64,000 nucleotides of DNA from Amycolatopsis acidiphila. Lineage in GTDB: Bacteria; Actinomycetota; Actinomycetes; Mycobacteriales; Pseudonocardiaceae. A program made the position numbers and the translations under genes. The notes under the pieces were generated by a model that saw nothing but the letters and a program-made list of their open reading frames with translations, ran no database searches and was not told the DNA's origin. The stretch covers positions 7,068,001 to 7,132,000 of the forward strand of contig NZ_CP090063.1 in NCBI RefSeq assembly GCF_021391495.1, read 5' to 3'. This document shows, in pieces, positions 26,651 to 35,087 of the stretch; the stretch's first letter is position 1; every line of letters begins with the position of its first letter.

Positions 26651-27570
26651 GCTTCATCGACGCGCATGAGTTCTCGGTCGATCTCGTGCTGCGGGTCCTG
26701 GGCATCCCACCGTCGACCTACTACGACTGGCGGGCCCGGCAGTCCGCATCGAGCCGCCGGGCGCTTCAGGACGCTCAGTTGCTGGAGATGATCGTCAAGA
26801 TCCGCTGCTCGCACGAGTTCGCCGCCACGTACGGGTCGCCGCGGGTGTGGCTGGAGCTGCGCCGCCAGGGGATCCGGGTCGGCCGCAAGCGCGTCGAGCG
26901 GATCATGCGCGAGCACGGCCTACAAGGCGCGTTCCTGCGCAAGGGCTGGAAAGGCGGCTCCACCAAGCAGAATCCGCGCCAGACGGCCGCACCGGACCTG
27001 GTCAACCGGCAGTTCGACGCCGATGCCCCGAACCGACTCTGGGTGGCCGACCTGACCCGGATCATGACCGGTGAAGGGGTGTTGTGGCTGGCCTCGATGC
27101 GGGATGCCTTCTCCAACAAGGTCGTCGGCTGGGCCACCGCCGCCCGCGCCGACACCAGCCTGGTGCTCACAGCGCTGGATTACGCCCTGCGCTCCCGCGA
27201 CGTCCATGATGGACAGTTGATCCACCACAGCGACAAGGGCTGCCAATACGCGGCTCTGCGGTTCACCCAGCGCCTGGCCGACGCCGGCATCGCGCCCTCG
27301 ACCGGCAGCGTCGGTGACAGCTACGACAACGCACTCGCCGAGAACCTGTGGTCGACCATCAAAACCGAGCTGATCTACTGGCCCGGCAACACCTTCACCA
27401 CCCGCACCGAGGCCGACTCGGCGATCTTCCGCTACATCGACGGCTGGTACAACCCCCGCCGCATCCAGGAACGACTCGGCGGACTGTCCCCCGACGAGTA
27501 CGAAGAAGCATGGCGCATCCGGCAACAGACCAGACCGGCTAGACTCCCGGCCGAGCCGGACGAATCCTGA
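26647..27570 (+). CDS. IS3 OrfB (DDE transposase), copy 1
   Basis: 307 aa with an HTH_21 region (YGSPRVWLELRRQGIRVGRK) and the rve catalytic core: VADLTRIMTGEGVLWLA (Asp), HHSDKGCQYA (Asp) and DNALAENLWSTIKTEL (Glu). It ends YNPRRIQERLGGLSPDEYE, the usual C terminus. It is full length with no visible lesion, so the element could still move. Confidence 0.95.
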   Translation: MSFIDAHEFSVDLVLRVLGIPPSTYYDWRARQSASSRRALQDAQLLEMIVKIRCSHEFAATYGSPRVWLELRRQGIRVGRKRVERIMREHGLQGAFLRKGWKGGSTKQNPRQTAAPDLVNRQFDADAPNRLWVADLTRIMTGEGVLWLASMRDAFSNKVVGWATAARADTSLVLTALDYALRSRDVHDGQLIHHSDKGCQYAALRFTQRLADAGIAPSTGSVGDSYDNALAENLWSTIKTELIYWPGNTFTTRTEADSAIFRYIDGWYNPRRIQERLGGLSPDEYEEAWRIRQQTRPARLPAEPDES

Positions 27571-27628
27571 TAACCAAGTCTCCGGCAAAGCGGGGGAACC
27601 TCAAGTCGACTCGTTTCGGTGATGAGCC

Positions 27629-29911
27629 CTAATACAGCCAAGGAATCAGATCGACGGGCGTAGGGCCTGGTTTGGGATCAGGTTCGTCTTGGGTGTCGGC
27701 GTAGAGCGCCGTCAGTCCAGGCTCTCCAGTCGTGGGGCCAGTTCGCCACCGGAGCGGTGGCACATGGAACCGCTTGTCAACGTTCTCGTTGGCCCAGGCG
27801 ATTGCGGCAAGCTGGCTCGCAGGGCTTGGCATGGGGTGATCGGCGACGGTGAGCAGCATCGCCCAGCAGTCGGTGTGTCGACGGAGGAACCAACGTCGGG
27901 CTTGAGGATCAATGGTCCACCACGAGCGGGCGTCGCCGTCGGCTATGTTCCAGCCGAGAGATACCGCGCCACCGCTGCTGAGCAGGTGATCCGCCCACTC
28001 GCGGGCCGCTTCGGGCGAATCCGCGCAGTCAGTCATGGTCGCGGCCAGGCGTGACAGACGGATGTGGCCCGAGTTCCAGTGCACAACGAACGTTGCGGGG
28101 GATGCGGAGGCGGTAGCGGGACGTGGCTCGTCGTAGGTGGTCTTCAAATCATTGAGAACCGCGAGGTCGGTCATGGCAGCGACGTTGTCAGACTCGATCA
28201 ACAGGCGGCGCAACTCGGGGTGTGCCGCGAAAGTTGCGCGGTCACGAATGACAAGCACGAGGCCGACGCCTGCGAGGTGGCCAGTCCGGAGAATCTCGTT
28301 CGCGCACGCTGCGGCATGTGGATCGTCGAGGACGTCGTCGGCGTCATCGATCGCCATCAAGATGCCTGGCCATTCGGGTGTCGGCCGGTCGAAGTGCCGG
28401 CCGTCCCCGCGAAAGCGCATGATGTAGTCGGCAAGCCGGTTGAGGTTGTTGATCGTGTCGGGCACGTTGGTGGAGATCCAGCTCTGATCTGGGAAACTGC
28501 CACATACGGCCGACAAGTCGTTCTCGTTGCGGGGATCGGCAGGTACGACGAAAAAGACTTCGGACGCCGCGGCCTCGTACGTGATCACACGTAGCATGTT
28601 CGATTTGCAGTTTCCCGGATCGCCGAAGATCAGGCCGTGCTCGACTCGTCCTGCGGGTGAGTGCAGGTGCCAACGCCCTACCTCGGCTTGGTTATCTTCA
28701 GTGCTCACCCCGATACGGATGGTTCCGGTTATCGGGTCGTAGCTTGACCCGCCGGGATGGAAGATCGGGGCGTCCCGTCGCAAGCGCTCAGCGCGCTGGT
28801 GGAGGAGTTGCTTGCGTAGCTCAGTGAGCGGCGGGCGCGGGCGAGGCGTCGTGTCGACTGCCGGGGCTGCGGGTGCCAGGAAGTCCGCGGGCCGGCGGAC
28901 CGATGGTGCTTGATCGCCGAAAATGGCCAGGACGGTGCCTGATGCCTCGGCTCGGCTGGCGAAGATTTCCTTCCCATGGCGGACGGCGAGTGCTTCGAGG
29001 CGGTGTGGACTCAGCTCGGTGGCGCTGATCCCTCGCAGCACTGGCCGGCGAGGGTGCGGGGGGAGGTCCTGGGAAATGAAGTGGCTGCGGTGGAAGTTTG
29101 GTTCCTGCCGAGAGTAGAAGCGAGCAAGCCCGGCCCAACCGTCGAGATGGACGTTGAGCAGGCGGAAGCCGGCGTCTCTCATCTGCCGCATCGCCGCGGT
29201 CGGCTCGGTGACGCGCCATTCCAGGAGCTTGTTGTTGTAGTCCGGCGCGAAGTAGGACACCAGGCTGTGTTCGATCAGGTCCACCGCGGGCTTCAGGATG
29301 TCGCCACCCTCGATGGCGAAGATCTTGTAATAGGCGTTCAGATCCGGGCCTTCGTCGTCGTCCTCAATGTGATCGTCCGGGGACCAGCTTCGTTTGTGGA
29401 GGGCGAGCGGGGCGAGGAAAATGTCCCAGTCACTGCCGACGTGCTCGGCGTAGATCTGTTGAAGTTTCTGGTGGCGGGCAGTGCGGGCCAGCGTGGTCTG
29501 ATCGAACGCCATGCCAACGTAGAGGACTTCCTGGCGGGCGAGTTCAGCCTGAGCGTCTGACAGCAAAGATCCCAGGGCCCATGCGTCGCCGTGCAGGAGC
29601 TGTTCGCCAGCGTTGAGCGAGAAATATGACCCATCTGGGTGAATGGTGAAGTTTCGCGTAGGACCGAGGTCCGAGACGTCGGCGCCAACCTGCACGGTCA
29701 AGCTGGAGCCGTCCGGCCGCCGCGTGGTGACGTCAAGGGTCAGGACATCCTCGTCAAGTACAACCGAGTCCGGCGCGATCCGCACGGCCGGTCGGCGGCT
29801 GACGATGTACCACCGGCAGCCGCGAAGGGCTTGATCGAGCTTGTCAACGTCACCAAAGCGCTGCTGGTAGATGTGCTGCACTCGTATCCGGTAGCTGAGT
29901 GTTCCGGCCAT
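27629..29911 (-). CDS. ATP-binding protein with FtsK/HerA-like core, about 760 aa
   Basis: The start was set at ATG 29911 (MAGTLSYRIRVQHIYQQRFG); the frame stays open to 30046. The N-terminal ~440 residues are unrecognised. A RecA-like ATPase follows: Walker A FGDPGNCKSNMLRVI and Walker B GILMAIDDADDV, then LVLVIRDRATFAAH. The Walker A has Asn-Cys where GxGKS proteins have x-Gly, which may weaken nucleotide binding. Similar actinobacterial ATPases are related to FtsK/SpoIIIE and TraB pumps, but no membrane segment is seen. Its 3' end lies 25 bases from IS3 copy 1. Confidence 0.65.
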   Translation of the reverse strand: MAGTLSYRIRVQHIYQQRFGDVDKLDQALRGCRWYIVSRRPAVRIAPDSVVLDEDVLTLDVTTRRPDGSSLTVQVGADVSDLGPTRNFTIHPDGSYFSLNAGEQLLHGDAWALGSLLSDAQAELARQEVLYVGMAFDQTTLARTARHQKLQQIYAEHVGSDWDIFLAPLALHKRSWSPDDHIEDDDEGPDLNAYYKIFAIEGGDILKPAVDLIEHSLVSYFAPDYNNKLLEWRVTEPTAAMRQMRDAGFRLLNVHLDGWAGLARFYSRQEPNFHRSHFISQDLPPHPRRPVLRGISATELSPHRLEALAVRHGKEIFASRAEASGTVLAIFGDQAPSVRRPADFLAPAAPAVDTTPRPRPPLTELRKQLLHQRAERLRRDAPIFHPGGSSYDPITGTIRIGVSTEDNQAEVGRWHLHSPAGRVEHGLIFGDPGNCKSNMLRVITYEAAASEVFFVVPADPRNENDLSAVCGSFPDQSWISTNVPDTINNLNRLADYIMRFRGDGRHFDRPTPEWPGILMAIDDADDVLDDPHAAACANEILRTGHLAGVGLVLVIRDRATFAAHPELRRLLIESDNVAAMTDLAVLNDLKTTYDEPRPATASASPATFVVHWNSGHIRLSRLAATMTDCADSPEAAREWADHLLSSGGAVSLGWNIADGDARSWWTIDPQARRWFLRRHTDCWAMLLTVADHPMPSPASQLAAIAWANENVDKRFHVPPLRWRTGPTTGEPGLTALYADTQDEPDPKPGPTPVDLIPWLY

Positions 29912-30046
29912 GACATGGGAGGTTACGGAACGGGTCTGACAAATTACAGAGCGAGCAACGCTGCGATGTCTAGGACCTCCAGCAGTGGTCAACACCGGGA
30001 TAGCGGCATCGACCGGGCCGCTGAGGCGCTCCGCCGGAGGCCACAA

Positions 30047-30423
30047 CCCGCCGACGCCGACCGGTGATCAACCGGATCGCCGACCCGACGACCGCTGATA
30101 CCGTAGCGCCGAGGACGGCCGCGTGTTCTGTGTCGTCGAGATGGTCTGACCGCCTGATGGGGCGCCTATCCGGCCAGCGAACAGGCACTCGACCTCCTGG
30201 TGAGATGGTTTCGTCAGGTGTCGGCCCAACCCGTGGCGCAAGTCAAATGACTACCGCCGAGGTCCGGAACCGCGGAGTCGTAGTTATGCGAGGTAACAGG
30301 CAAATCTGACGATGCGACTAATATTTGACGGCCCGCCATCCCTCCCCCATGATGACGGGCCGTCGTCGCATCCGGCCCCCAGGAAGGCCAGGCGACCGCT
30401 ATTCTTCGTCAGACCAGGGCGGT
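30047..30423. other. Intergenic region with one hairpin
   Basis: No gene supported. An inverted repeat GACGGCCCG (30327-30335) / CGGGCCGTC (30356-30364) with a 20-base loop could be the terminator of the leftward nuclease gene. The rest should contain the promoter of the leftward ATPase. Confidence 0.4.
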
Positions 30424-31803
30424 CTACGAGGTACCTACTCCGAAGGCACGGAAGAGATCGCGAAAGAACTCGTGGATAGTCGTGCGCGCTTGTTCTTCAG
30501 TTCGCAGCTCGTCAGCTCCGAAACGGAAAACCTCGTAACCACCAAGCTTGAGGTCACGATCGGCGCGCATATTCGTGGCGTACAACGCAGCATCCGCTCG
30601 CCCGTCCGTGGAGTAGTGGCGCTTCCCGTCTACTTCCAGCACGACTCGGTGCCCGTGGGGCAGCAAGAGCAGGAAATCCATCCGGAACCTGAGCAAAGCG
30701 TCCCTTCCGCGAGCTTGAATGGTCTTCGGGTCCCAGTGAAGCCAAACTTCAGGCAGGAGTGCCGGCAAGTTGGGAACGTCGGCCCCGAAGACCGAGTGGT
30801 ACAGGCGATACAGGTTACGCTGCGGCGGCGAACTGGCCGGCAAGCAGTCCTGTAGCCGGCTGTATAGCGTCCTCTTCGCGTCGGCGTCGGTCTTTAGATC
30901 GCGCGAGTCTTTCCACCATGCTTGCAGGTCCCGCCAGCGGAGACCGTCTGACCCAATGGGTCTGTCGTAAACAAGAACACTATCGGTGTTCCCTACAATC
31001 TCGATGTCATTGTCGATGGCGTCACTAAACCGAATGTCAGGTTTTGTTGTCGACGCGAAGATTAGATTCTTTGGGCGGCCACGACTGGATCGCGTAGAGA
31101 CAAGGCTGAACAGCGGATATCCGCCATCCTCACCGGTTTCGCGCAGCTCGACACCCACATGGTCGAGGTGCGGGTTGACCGCAGCGACGAACCGGCGCTG
31201 CGCCTCCACCTCTGGCACGACGTCCGCCGAAGCGAGCCCCTCAAGGAATAGGGCAAACCGTTTGTCTGAGGCTTCGAAGGCCCCCAGTCGTTCGAATAGC
31301 TCCTCGGCCGACCAGTCGGAATTGCGGTAGACATGTTGGGCGATGTGGTCCCGGAGGGTTCTTCTACCACCGAAGATAGCCCCGAACGGGTCGTCGTCCA
31401 AGACCCACAAACTATCGAGCAATACAGTGAAGCGATCTCCATCGTGGACAAGGTCGTCGAGGTGGAGGGCACGGGCGATCTCGCGCCGAGTTCGCTTCGG
31501 GATCGCTGGTTCACCTCTCATGGCCCACAAGGTGTCCTGAACGATGTTCCGCTCCGCTGCGTTCAGCCCACCGGCCTCCAACACCTTCTCCGCAACACGA
31601 GCCAAGGCCGCGTCGGGGACTTCTGCGAAGCTGGCCGAGGCACGCTCGTACTTTGACCCTTCGTTCGCCTGCGGCGGCGCCGGGAGGCCGAGTGCCTCAC
31701 ACGCGGCAGTCAGCGTGGCATGCGTGTTGGCGCCGCTGATACGCGAGGGAACAAATTCGAGAACCTCGCGAAGTTTCGCCAGGTCAGCAGCACTAGCCAT
31801 CAA
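30424..31803 (-). CDS. AbiJ-like N-terminal domain protein with C-terminal PDDEXK nuclease, 459 aa
   Basis: Residues about 105-255 match the AbiJ-NTD3 pattern: FTVLLDSLWVLDDD, LRDHIAQHVYRNSDWSAEEL, LGAFEASDKRFALFLEGLAS and FVAAVNPHLDHVG. This domain is found at the N terminus of abortive-infection and other defence proteins. The C terminus is a Vsr/DUF559-like restriction fold with Asp near 376 (RMDFLLLL) and Glu390/Lys394 in LEVDGKRHYS, then DRDLKLGGYEVFRFGADEL. I infer a nuclease effector in phage defence. It is divergent from the next gene, with a 220-base shared promoter region. Confidence 0.75.
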   Translation of the reverse strand: MMASAADLAKLREVLEFVPSRISGANTHATLTAACEALGLPAPPQANEGSKYERASASFAEVPDAALARVAEKVLEAGGLNAAERNIVQDTLWAMRGEPAIPKRTRREIARALHLDDLVHDGDRFTVLLDSLWVLDDDPFGAIFGGRRTLRDHIAQHVYRNSDWSAEELFERLGAFEASDKRFALFLEGLASADVVPEVEAQRRFVAAVNPHLDHVGVELRETGEDGGYPLFSLVSTRSSRGRPKNLIFASTTKPDIRFSDAIDNDIEIVGNTDSVLVYDRPIGSDGLRWRDLQAWWKDSRDLKTDADAKRTLYSRLQDCLPASSPPQRNLYRLYHSVFGADVPNLPALLPEVWLHWDPKTIQARGRDALLRFRMDFLLLLPHGHRVVLEVDGKRHYSTDGRADAALYATNMRADRDLKLGGYEVFRFGADELRTEEQARTTIHEFFRDLFRAFGVGTS

Positions 31804-32024
31804 CCGATTTTGCCAGACATCTGATCAGCCCTGTTCGGTCGGATGCCGAGGCAACTGCACGGACTTGCAGGCCACATACTCGGCGGCCCAGTCCCGCCCG
31901 AGCAGCGTGGTCATCGTGCTTGACGGCCGTCCGGTTGCGCCAGCTTCGCGTGGGCTCCGTGACCACGCGTCGGCCAAGGTAGGGCGAACAGAGGTGCATC
32001 ACCTGGATCAGCGAGGATGAACGA

Positions 32025-33860
32025 GTGGTTGATGACCTGAGCGGGCTTGGTCCGCAGGGCTTCGAGCGCCTCACCCAGGCGCTGGCCGTTCGCGTCCTGG
32101 GGCCGGGCGTCGATGTGTTCGGCGAGGGACCGGATGGCGGGCGCGAAGTGAGCTTTCACGGCCGGCTGCCGTACCCGAGCCCTGCCGAACCCTGGGACGG
32201 CTATGGCGTCCTGCAGGCCAAGTACAAGGCGAGGATCACTGGCACCCGATCGGATACGGCGTGGGTGAAGCAGCAGATCACCGCTGAGCTGAAAGCGTGG
32301 ACCGACCCCGCCAAGAAGCGCGTGCTCGACGGTCGGTTGCCGGAGTATCTGATCTTCGTCACGAACGTCCCTCTGTCCGCTGTGCCAGGCAAAGGCGGCA
32401 AGGACCAGATCGATGCTCTGATCCGAAGCTACGCGAAAACACTCGGACTGAAGGGGTGGGCGGTCTGGGACGGCACCGCCGTCTCCACGCTGCTCGACAG
32501 CTTCCCCGAGGTGCGCCGGGCGTTCAGCGCATTGATCACCCCCAACGAGGTACTTGCGGCGATGCACGACCATCTGACCGCGCCCCCAACTCCGCCGCGG
32601 GTCGATGTCGTTATCACCTCCCCGCAATATCGCCCTGGTCAGCCCGGACACGAATCGGTCTTCCAGTCCGCTTACGATGCCGCCGGAGCAGCCGGCCTGC
32701 TCGGCGAGGCGATGGGCGAAGTGCAGGAGGCCGGACCGGGCTGGGTGCAGCACTTCACCGGCGTACCTGGTGGTGAGCCTGCCGCACTGGCCGAATTGCC
32801 GGGAAAGCCCGCTTCGGCGATGGCCCGCGTGGTGTGGAACGACCTGCAAGCGATCGGGGATGGGCTACCGAACTCCGGCACGATTGGTGTCGGGTTTCCC
32901 GCCGCCAATCGAGCCGCTCCAGTTCCGTACATTCGCTCCGACCAACAGGTGATCGAGTTGGAGGGCGGGCTGTGGGGACGCCGAGGGCGAGGCCGCCTGC
33001 TTCGCCGTCCCGGCCAGCCCGCGGTATGGCAGACTGAAATCATCTTCGACAGCGAAGCTGTGCGAGACAAGGATTCCTGGACGAGCCTGGCCGACAAGCG
33101 CGACCTACGGCTGCGGGTTGCCGGGCGAATTCCGCTGGTCGCGGAGGACTGGGGAATCACCGACCCCGGTCGAGCCAGGATGCTGACCGCACTGGAACAG
33201 ACCGGGTTGGGAGAGGTCTGTCAGCGCCTCGCCACTCGATACGGACTTGACACAACCAGGGCAGGCTGGCAAGAGATCGACGAGCCCGACGGTCACAACA
33301 ACAGCCGATTCAGCGCTCATCACCAGACCGTGGTCGGCATTGATGGACGCCCCGCAGTATCGACGTGCCTGTACATGGTGCTACCCGCCGGTCACAGCAC
33401 AGATTTGCGGACCGTGGCCGACTTGCGGATCGATTTCACCGCAATCGATCCGTCCACAGCATCGGCTGGTCCCGCGCAGATTCCTCCCGCCCTTCGGGTC
33501 ACGATGACCGAGTTGGTCGAGTTCTTCGCCCATGCCTGGCACGTTGCAACGGTGATCCTCCCGTTGGCGGCCACGGACGATCTGCTGCATACGCCGCCAG
33601 CCGGCGCACCGCGACTGGAGCTCTACATCCAGAGCGAACGCCCCGAAAACGGAGGAGCAGAACGCACGGTCCGGGCCTTGGATATGGTCGATTTGTCTAC
33701 CCTCGGCGCTCCACGCAGCAACCAGTCCCGAGATCTGTCGGTCGCCGTTACTACCCCGTTGGGACTGCCGCGCACGGAGATCGACATTCTGGTCCACGAC
33801 GGTCTGAAGCGGATGGCCGCCGACTTCGGACTGGTCGTTCGACCGCGGAGCACGACGTAG
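32025..33860 (+). CDS. Restriction-endonuclease-like defence protein, 611 aa
   Basis: The start of the protein carries a restriction-like fold: GFERLTQALA (Glu14), GPDGGREVSF (Asp37), then WDGYGVLQAKYK with the QxK motif (Gln64-Ala-Lys66), as in Mrr-type enzymes and STAND-linked nucleases. The remaining ~440 residues are unrecognised; residues about 190-330 and 350-600 look like two separate globular regions, the latter with an SAVED-free sensor-like beta composition. I infer a nuclease effector fused to a sensing part. GTG start with the opposite-strand nuclease gene upstream; the next gene converges on it. Confidence 0.65.
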   Translation: MVDDLSGLGPQGFERLTQALAVRVLGPGVDVFGEGPDGGREVSFHGRLPYPSPAEPWDGYGVLQAKYKARITGTRSDTAWVKQQITAELKAWTDPAKKRVLDGRLPEYLIFVTNVPLSAVPGKGGKDQIDALIRSYAKTLGLKGWAVWDGTAVSTLLDSFPEVRRAFSALITPNEVLAAMHDHLTAPPTPPRVDVVITSPQYRPGQPGHESVFQSAYDAAGAAGLLGEAMGEVQEAGPGWVQHFTGVPGGEPAALAELPGKPASAMARVVWNDLQAIGDGLPNSGTIGVGFPAANRAAPVPYIRSDQQVIELEGGLWGRRGRGRLLRRPGQPAVWQTEIIFDSEAVRDKDSWTSLADKRDLRLRVAGRIPLVAEDWGITDPGRARMLTALEQTGLGEVCQRLATRYGLDTTRAGWQEIDEPDGHNNSRFSAHHQTVVGIDGRPAVSTCLYMVLPAGHSTDLRTVADLRIDFTAIDPSTASAGPAQIPPALRVTMTELVEFFAHAWHVATVILPLAATDDLLHTPPAGAPRLELYIQSERPENGGAERTVRALDMVDLSTLGAPRSNQSRDLSVAVTTPLGLPRTEIDILVHDGLKRMAADFGLVVRPRSTT

Positions 33861-33923
33861 CCGAGCCCGAAGTAGGGCTCAACAAGCATCGCTGGCCTGA
33901 ATCGCCGGGGACTTCGTCGTCCC

Positions 33924-35087
33924 TCAGATCGGGATGGTGGTTTGCTGAGGCGTTCCCGGAACGGGTTCACCGAAAAGCAGCGATCGTGCGCGTGCCAGGA
34001 AGCCCTTATCCAGACCGGTGGTGGTCACGAGGTACTGCACGATGTCGGCGGCCTGTTTCGCGGCCAAGTCTTCATGCAGCGAACCAAGATCCGCCGGTTC
34101 GACGCGCTGAGCCAGCGCCGTTACCGTGGTGAGCACTTCAAGCAGCCGAAGTGCTGGCAGCACACGGTCGGGCCGGCGCATCACCCTGGTGATCAGCTCT
34201 CGGAGTTTGGGGTAATACGCCGGCAGCGGGTCGACATTGACATCGGCGGGCAGCGCCCCGCCTTCGCGGAGACTCGCGAGCAGGCCGGACAGCTGCTCTT
34301 TCTCCCGCAGGCCCACGACGCCGCCGAATAGGTACTCTTGCAATCCGCGATCTGGGTCGGACACGTGGGCGGATCGGATGGCGTGGATGGTGTGGCAGAG
34401 GCTGACCAGGTAGAGCCACGTCAAATCGAGGACCAACGCGAGATGGCGTGGATTCCGTGGGTCAAGTTGGTCGGCACACGCGCGGAGGTGCTCGACCATC
34501 TGCATCAGGTTGCGATAGTCGTCGTAGAGCCAGTAGCCGAACTCCCGGTAGTCGAGCAGCGGCTTGAGCCTCTTGTCCAAGCCGGTGAAAGCGGCCAGGA
34601 CTTTCGTGGCAGCGGACACCTCGAACAGGTGAGAAAGTGGTGCGGCGTCCAGGGAAAGCTCGGATGGATGGAGTTCTTCTAGCCGATCAAGGTCAGCACT
34701 GGTCAGCGTGGTGATCCCCAACCGGGTGGCGAGTTGTCGGGCAGCGTCCGTGACCACGGAATCACGCACCATGTATGCGTCGTCGGCAGCGAAGAAATCA
34801 CCCACGCCGCGCACCCAGAACATGCGACCGGTGGAGCCACCTGGTGTGGTCTTGCAATCCACGATCGTGCTGTGCAGGCGAGCCCCGCCGGTCAGGCTGA
34901 GGCCGAGTACGTCGAGATCGGTAAACGACTCGGGCTGGGACGAACGTTTTCCTCGCTCCTTGGAGGTGTCCGGCCCCGTCGCCGGGCCCCATGCGCCTCG
35001 CAGCTGCACGTCGAGCCGGGTGGTATAGCCCATCCTCCAGAGCAGCCTGCGCGACGTGACCTTGAGGCCGAGATCTTGTTCGCTCAT
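33924..35087 (-). CDS. Restriction-endonuclease-fold protein, 387 aa
   Basis: Start set at ATG 35087 (MSEQDLGLKVTSRRLLWRMG). The N-terminal domain has a PDDEXK core: YTTRLDVQLRG, FTDLDVLGL (Asp57/Asp59) and STIVDCKTT (Asp77-Cys-Lys79), then VRGVGDFFAADDAYMV. The rest, about 110-387, is helical and unrecognised. It overlaps the frame of the gene upstream by about 290 bases, so the two are made together or were once one protein. Probably a partner of that gene in a defence system. Confidence 0.65.
   Translation of the reverse strand: MSEQDLGLKVTSRRLLWRMGYTTRLDVQLRGAWGPATGPDTSKERGKRSSQPESFTDLDVLGLSLTGGARLHSTIVDCKTTPGGSTGRMFWVRGVGDFFAADDAYMVRDSVVTDAARQLATRLGITTLTSADLDRLEELHPSELSLDAAPLSHLFEVSAATKVLAAFTGLDKRLKPLLDYREFGYWLYDDYRNLMQMVEHLRACADQLDPRNPRHLALVLDLTWLYLVSLCHTIHAIRSAHVSDPDRGLQEYLFGGVVGLREKEQLSGLLASLREGGALPADVNVDPLPAYYPKLRELITRVMRRPDRVLPALRLLEVLTTVTALAQRVEPADLGSLHEDLAAKQAADIVQYLVTTTGLDKGFLARARSLLFGEPVPGTPQQTTIPI

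Larger units (their letters stand above)
26269..27603 (+). mobile_element. IS3-family insertion sequence, copy 1, 1335 bp
   Basis: Imperfect terminal inverted repeats of about 28 bp, both beginning TGAGGTTCCCCC and ending GGAGACTT. It contains complete OrfA and OrfB. Flanking trinucleotides differ (TGT left, AGT right), so there is no target duplication. The encoded proteins are identical to those of copy 2 at 38060-39394, which lies in the opposite orientation. Confidence 0.95.
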
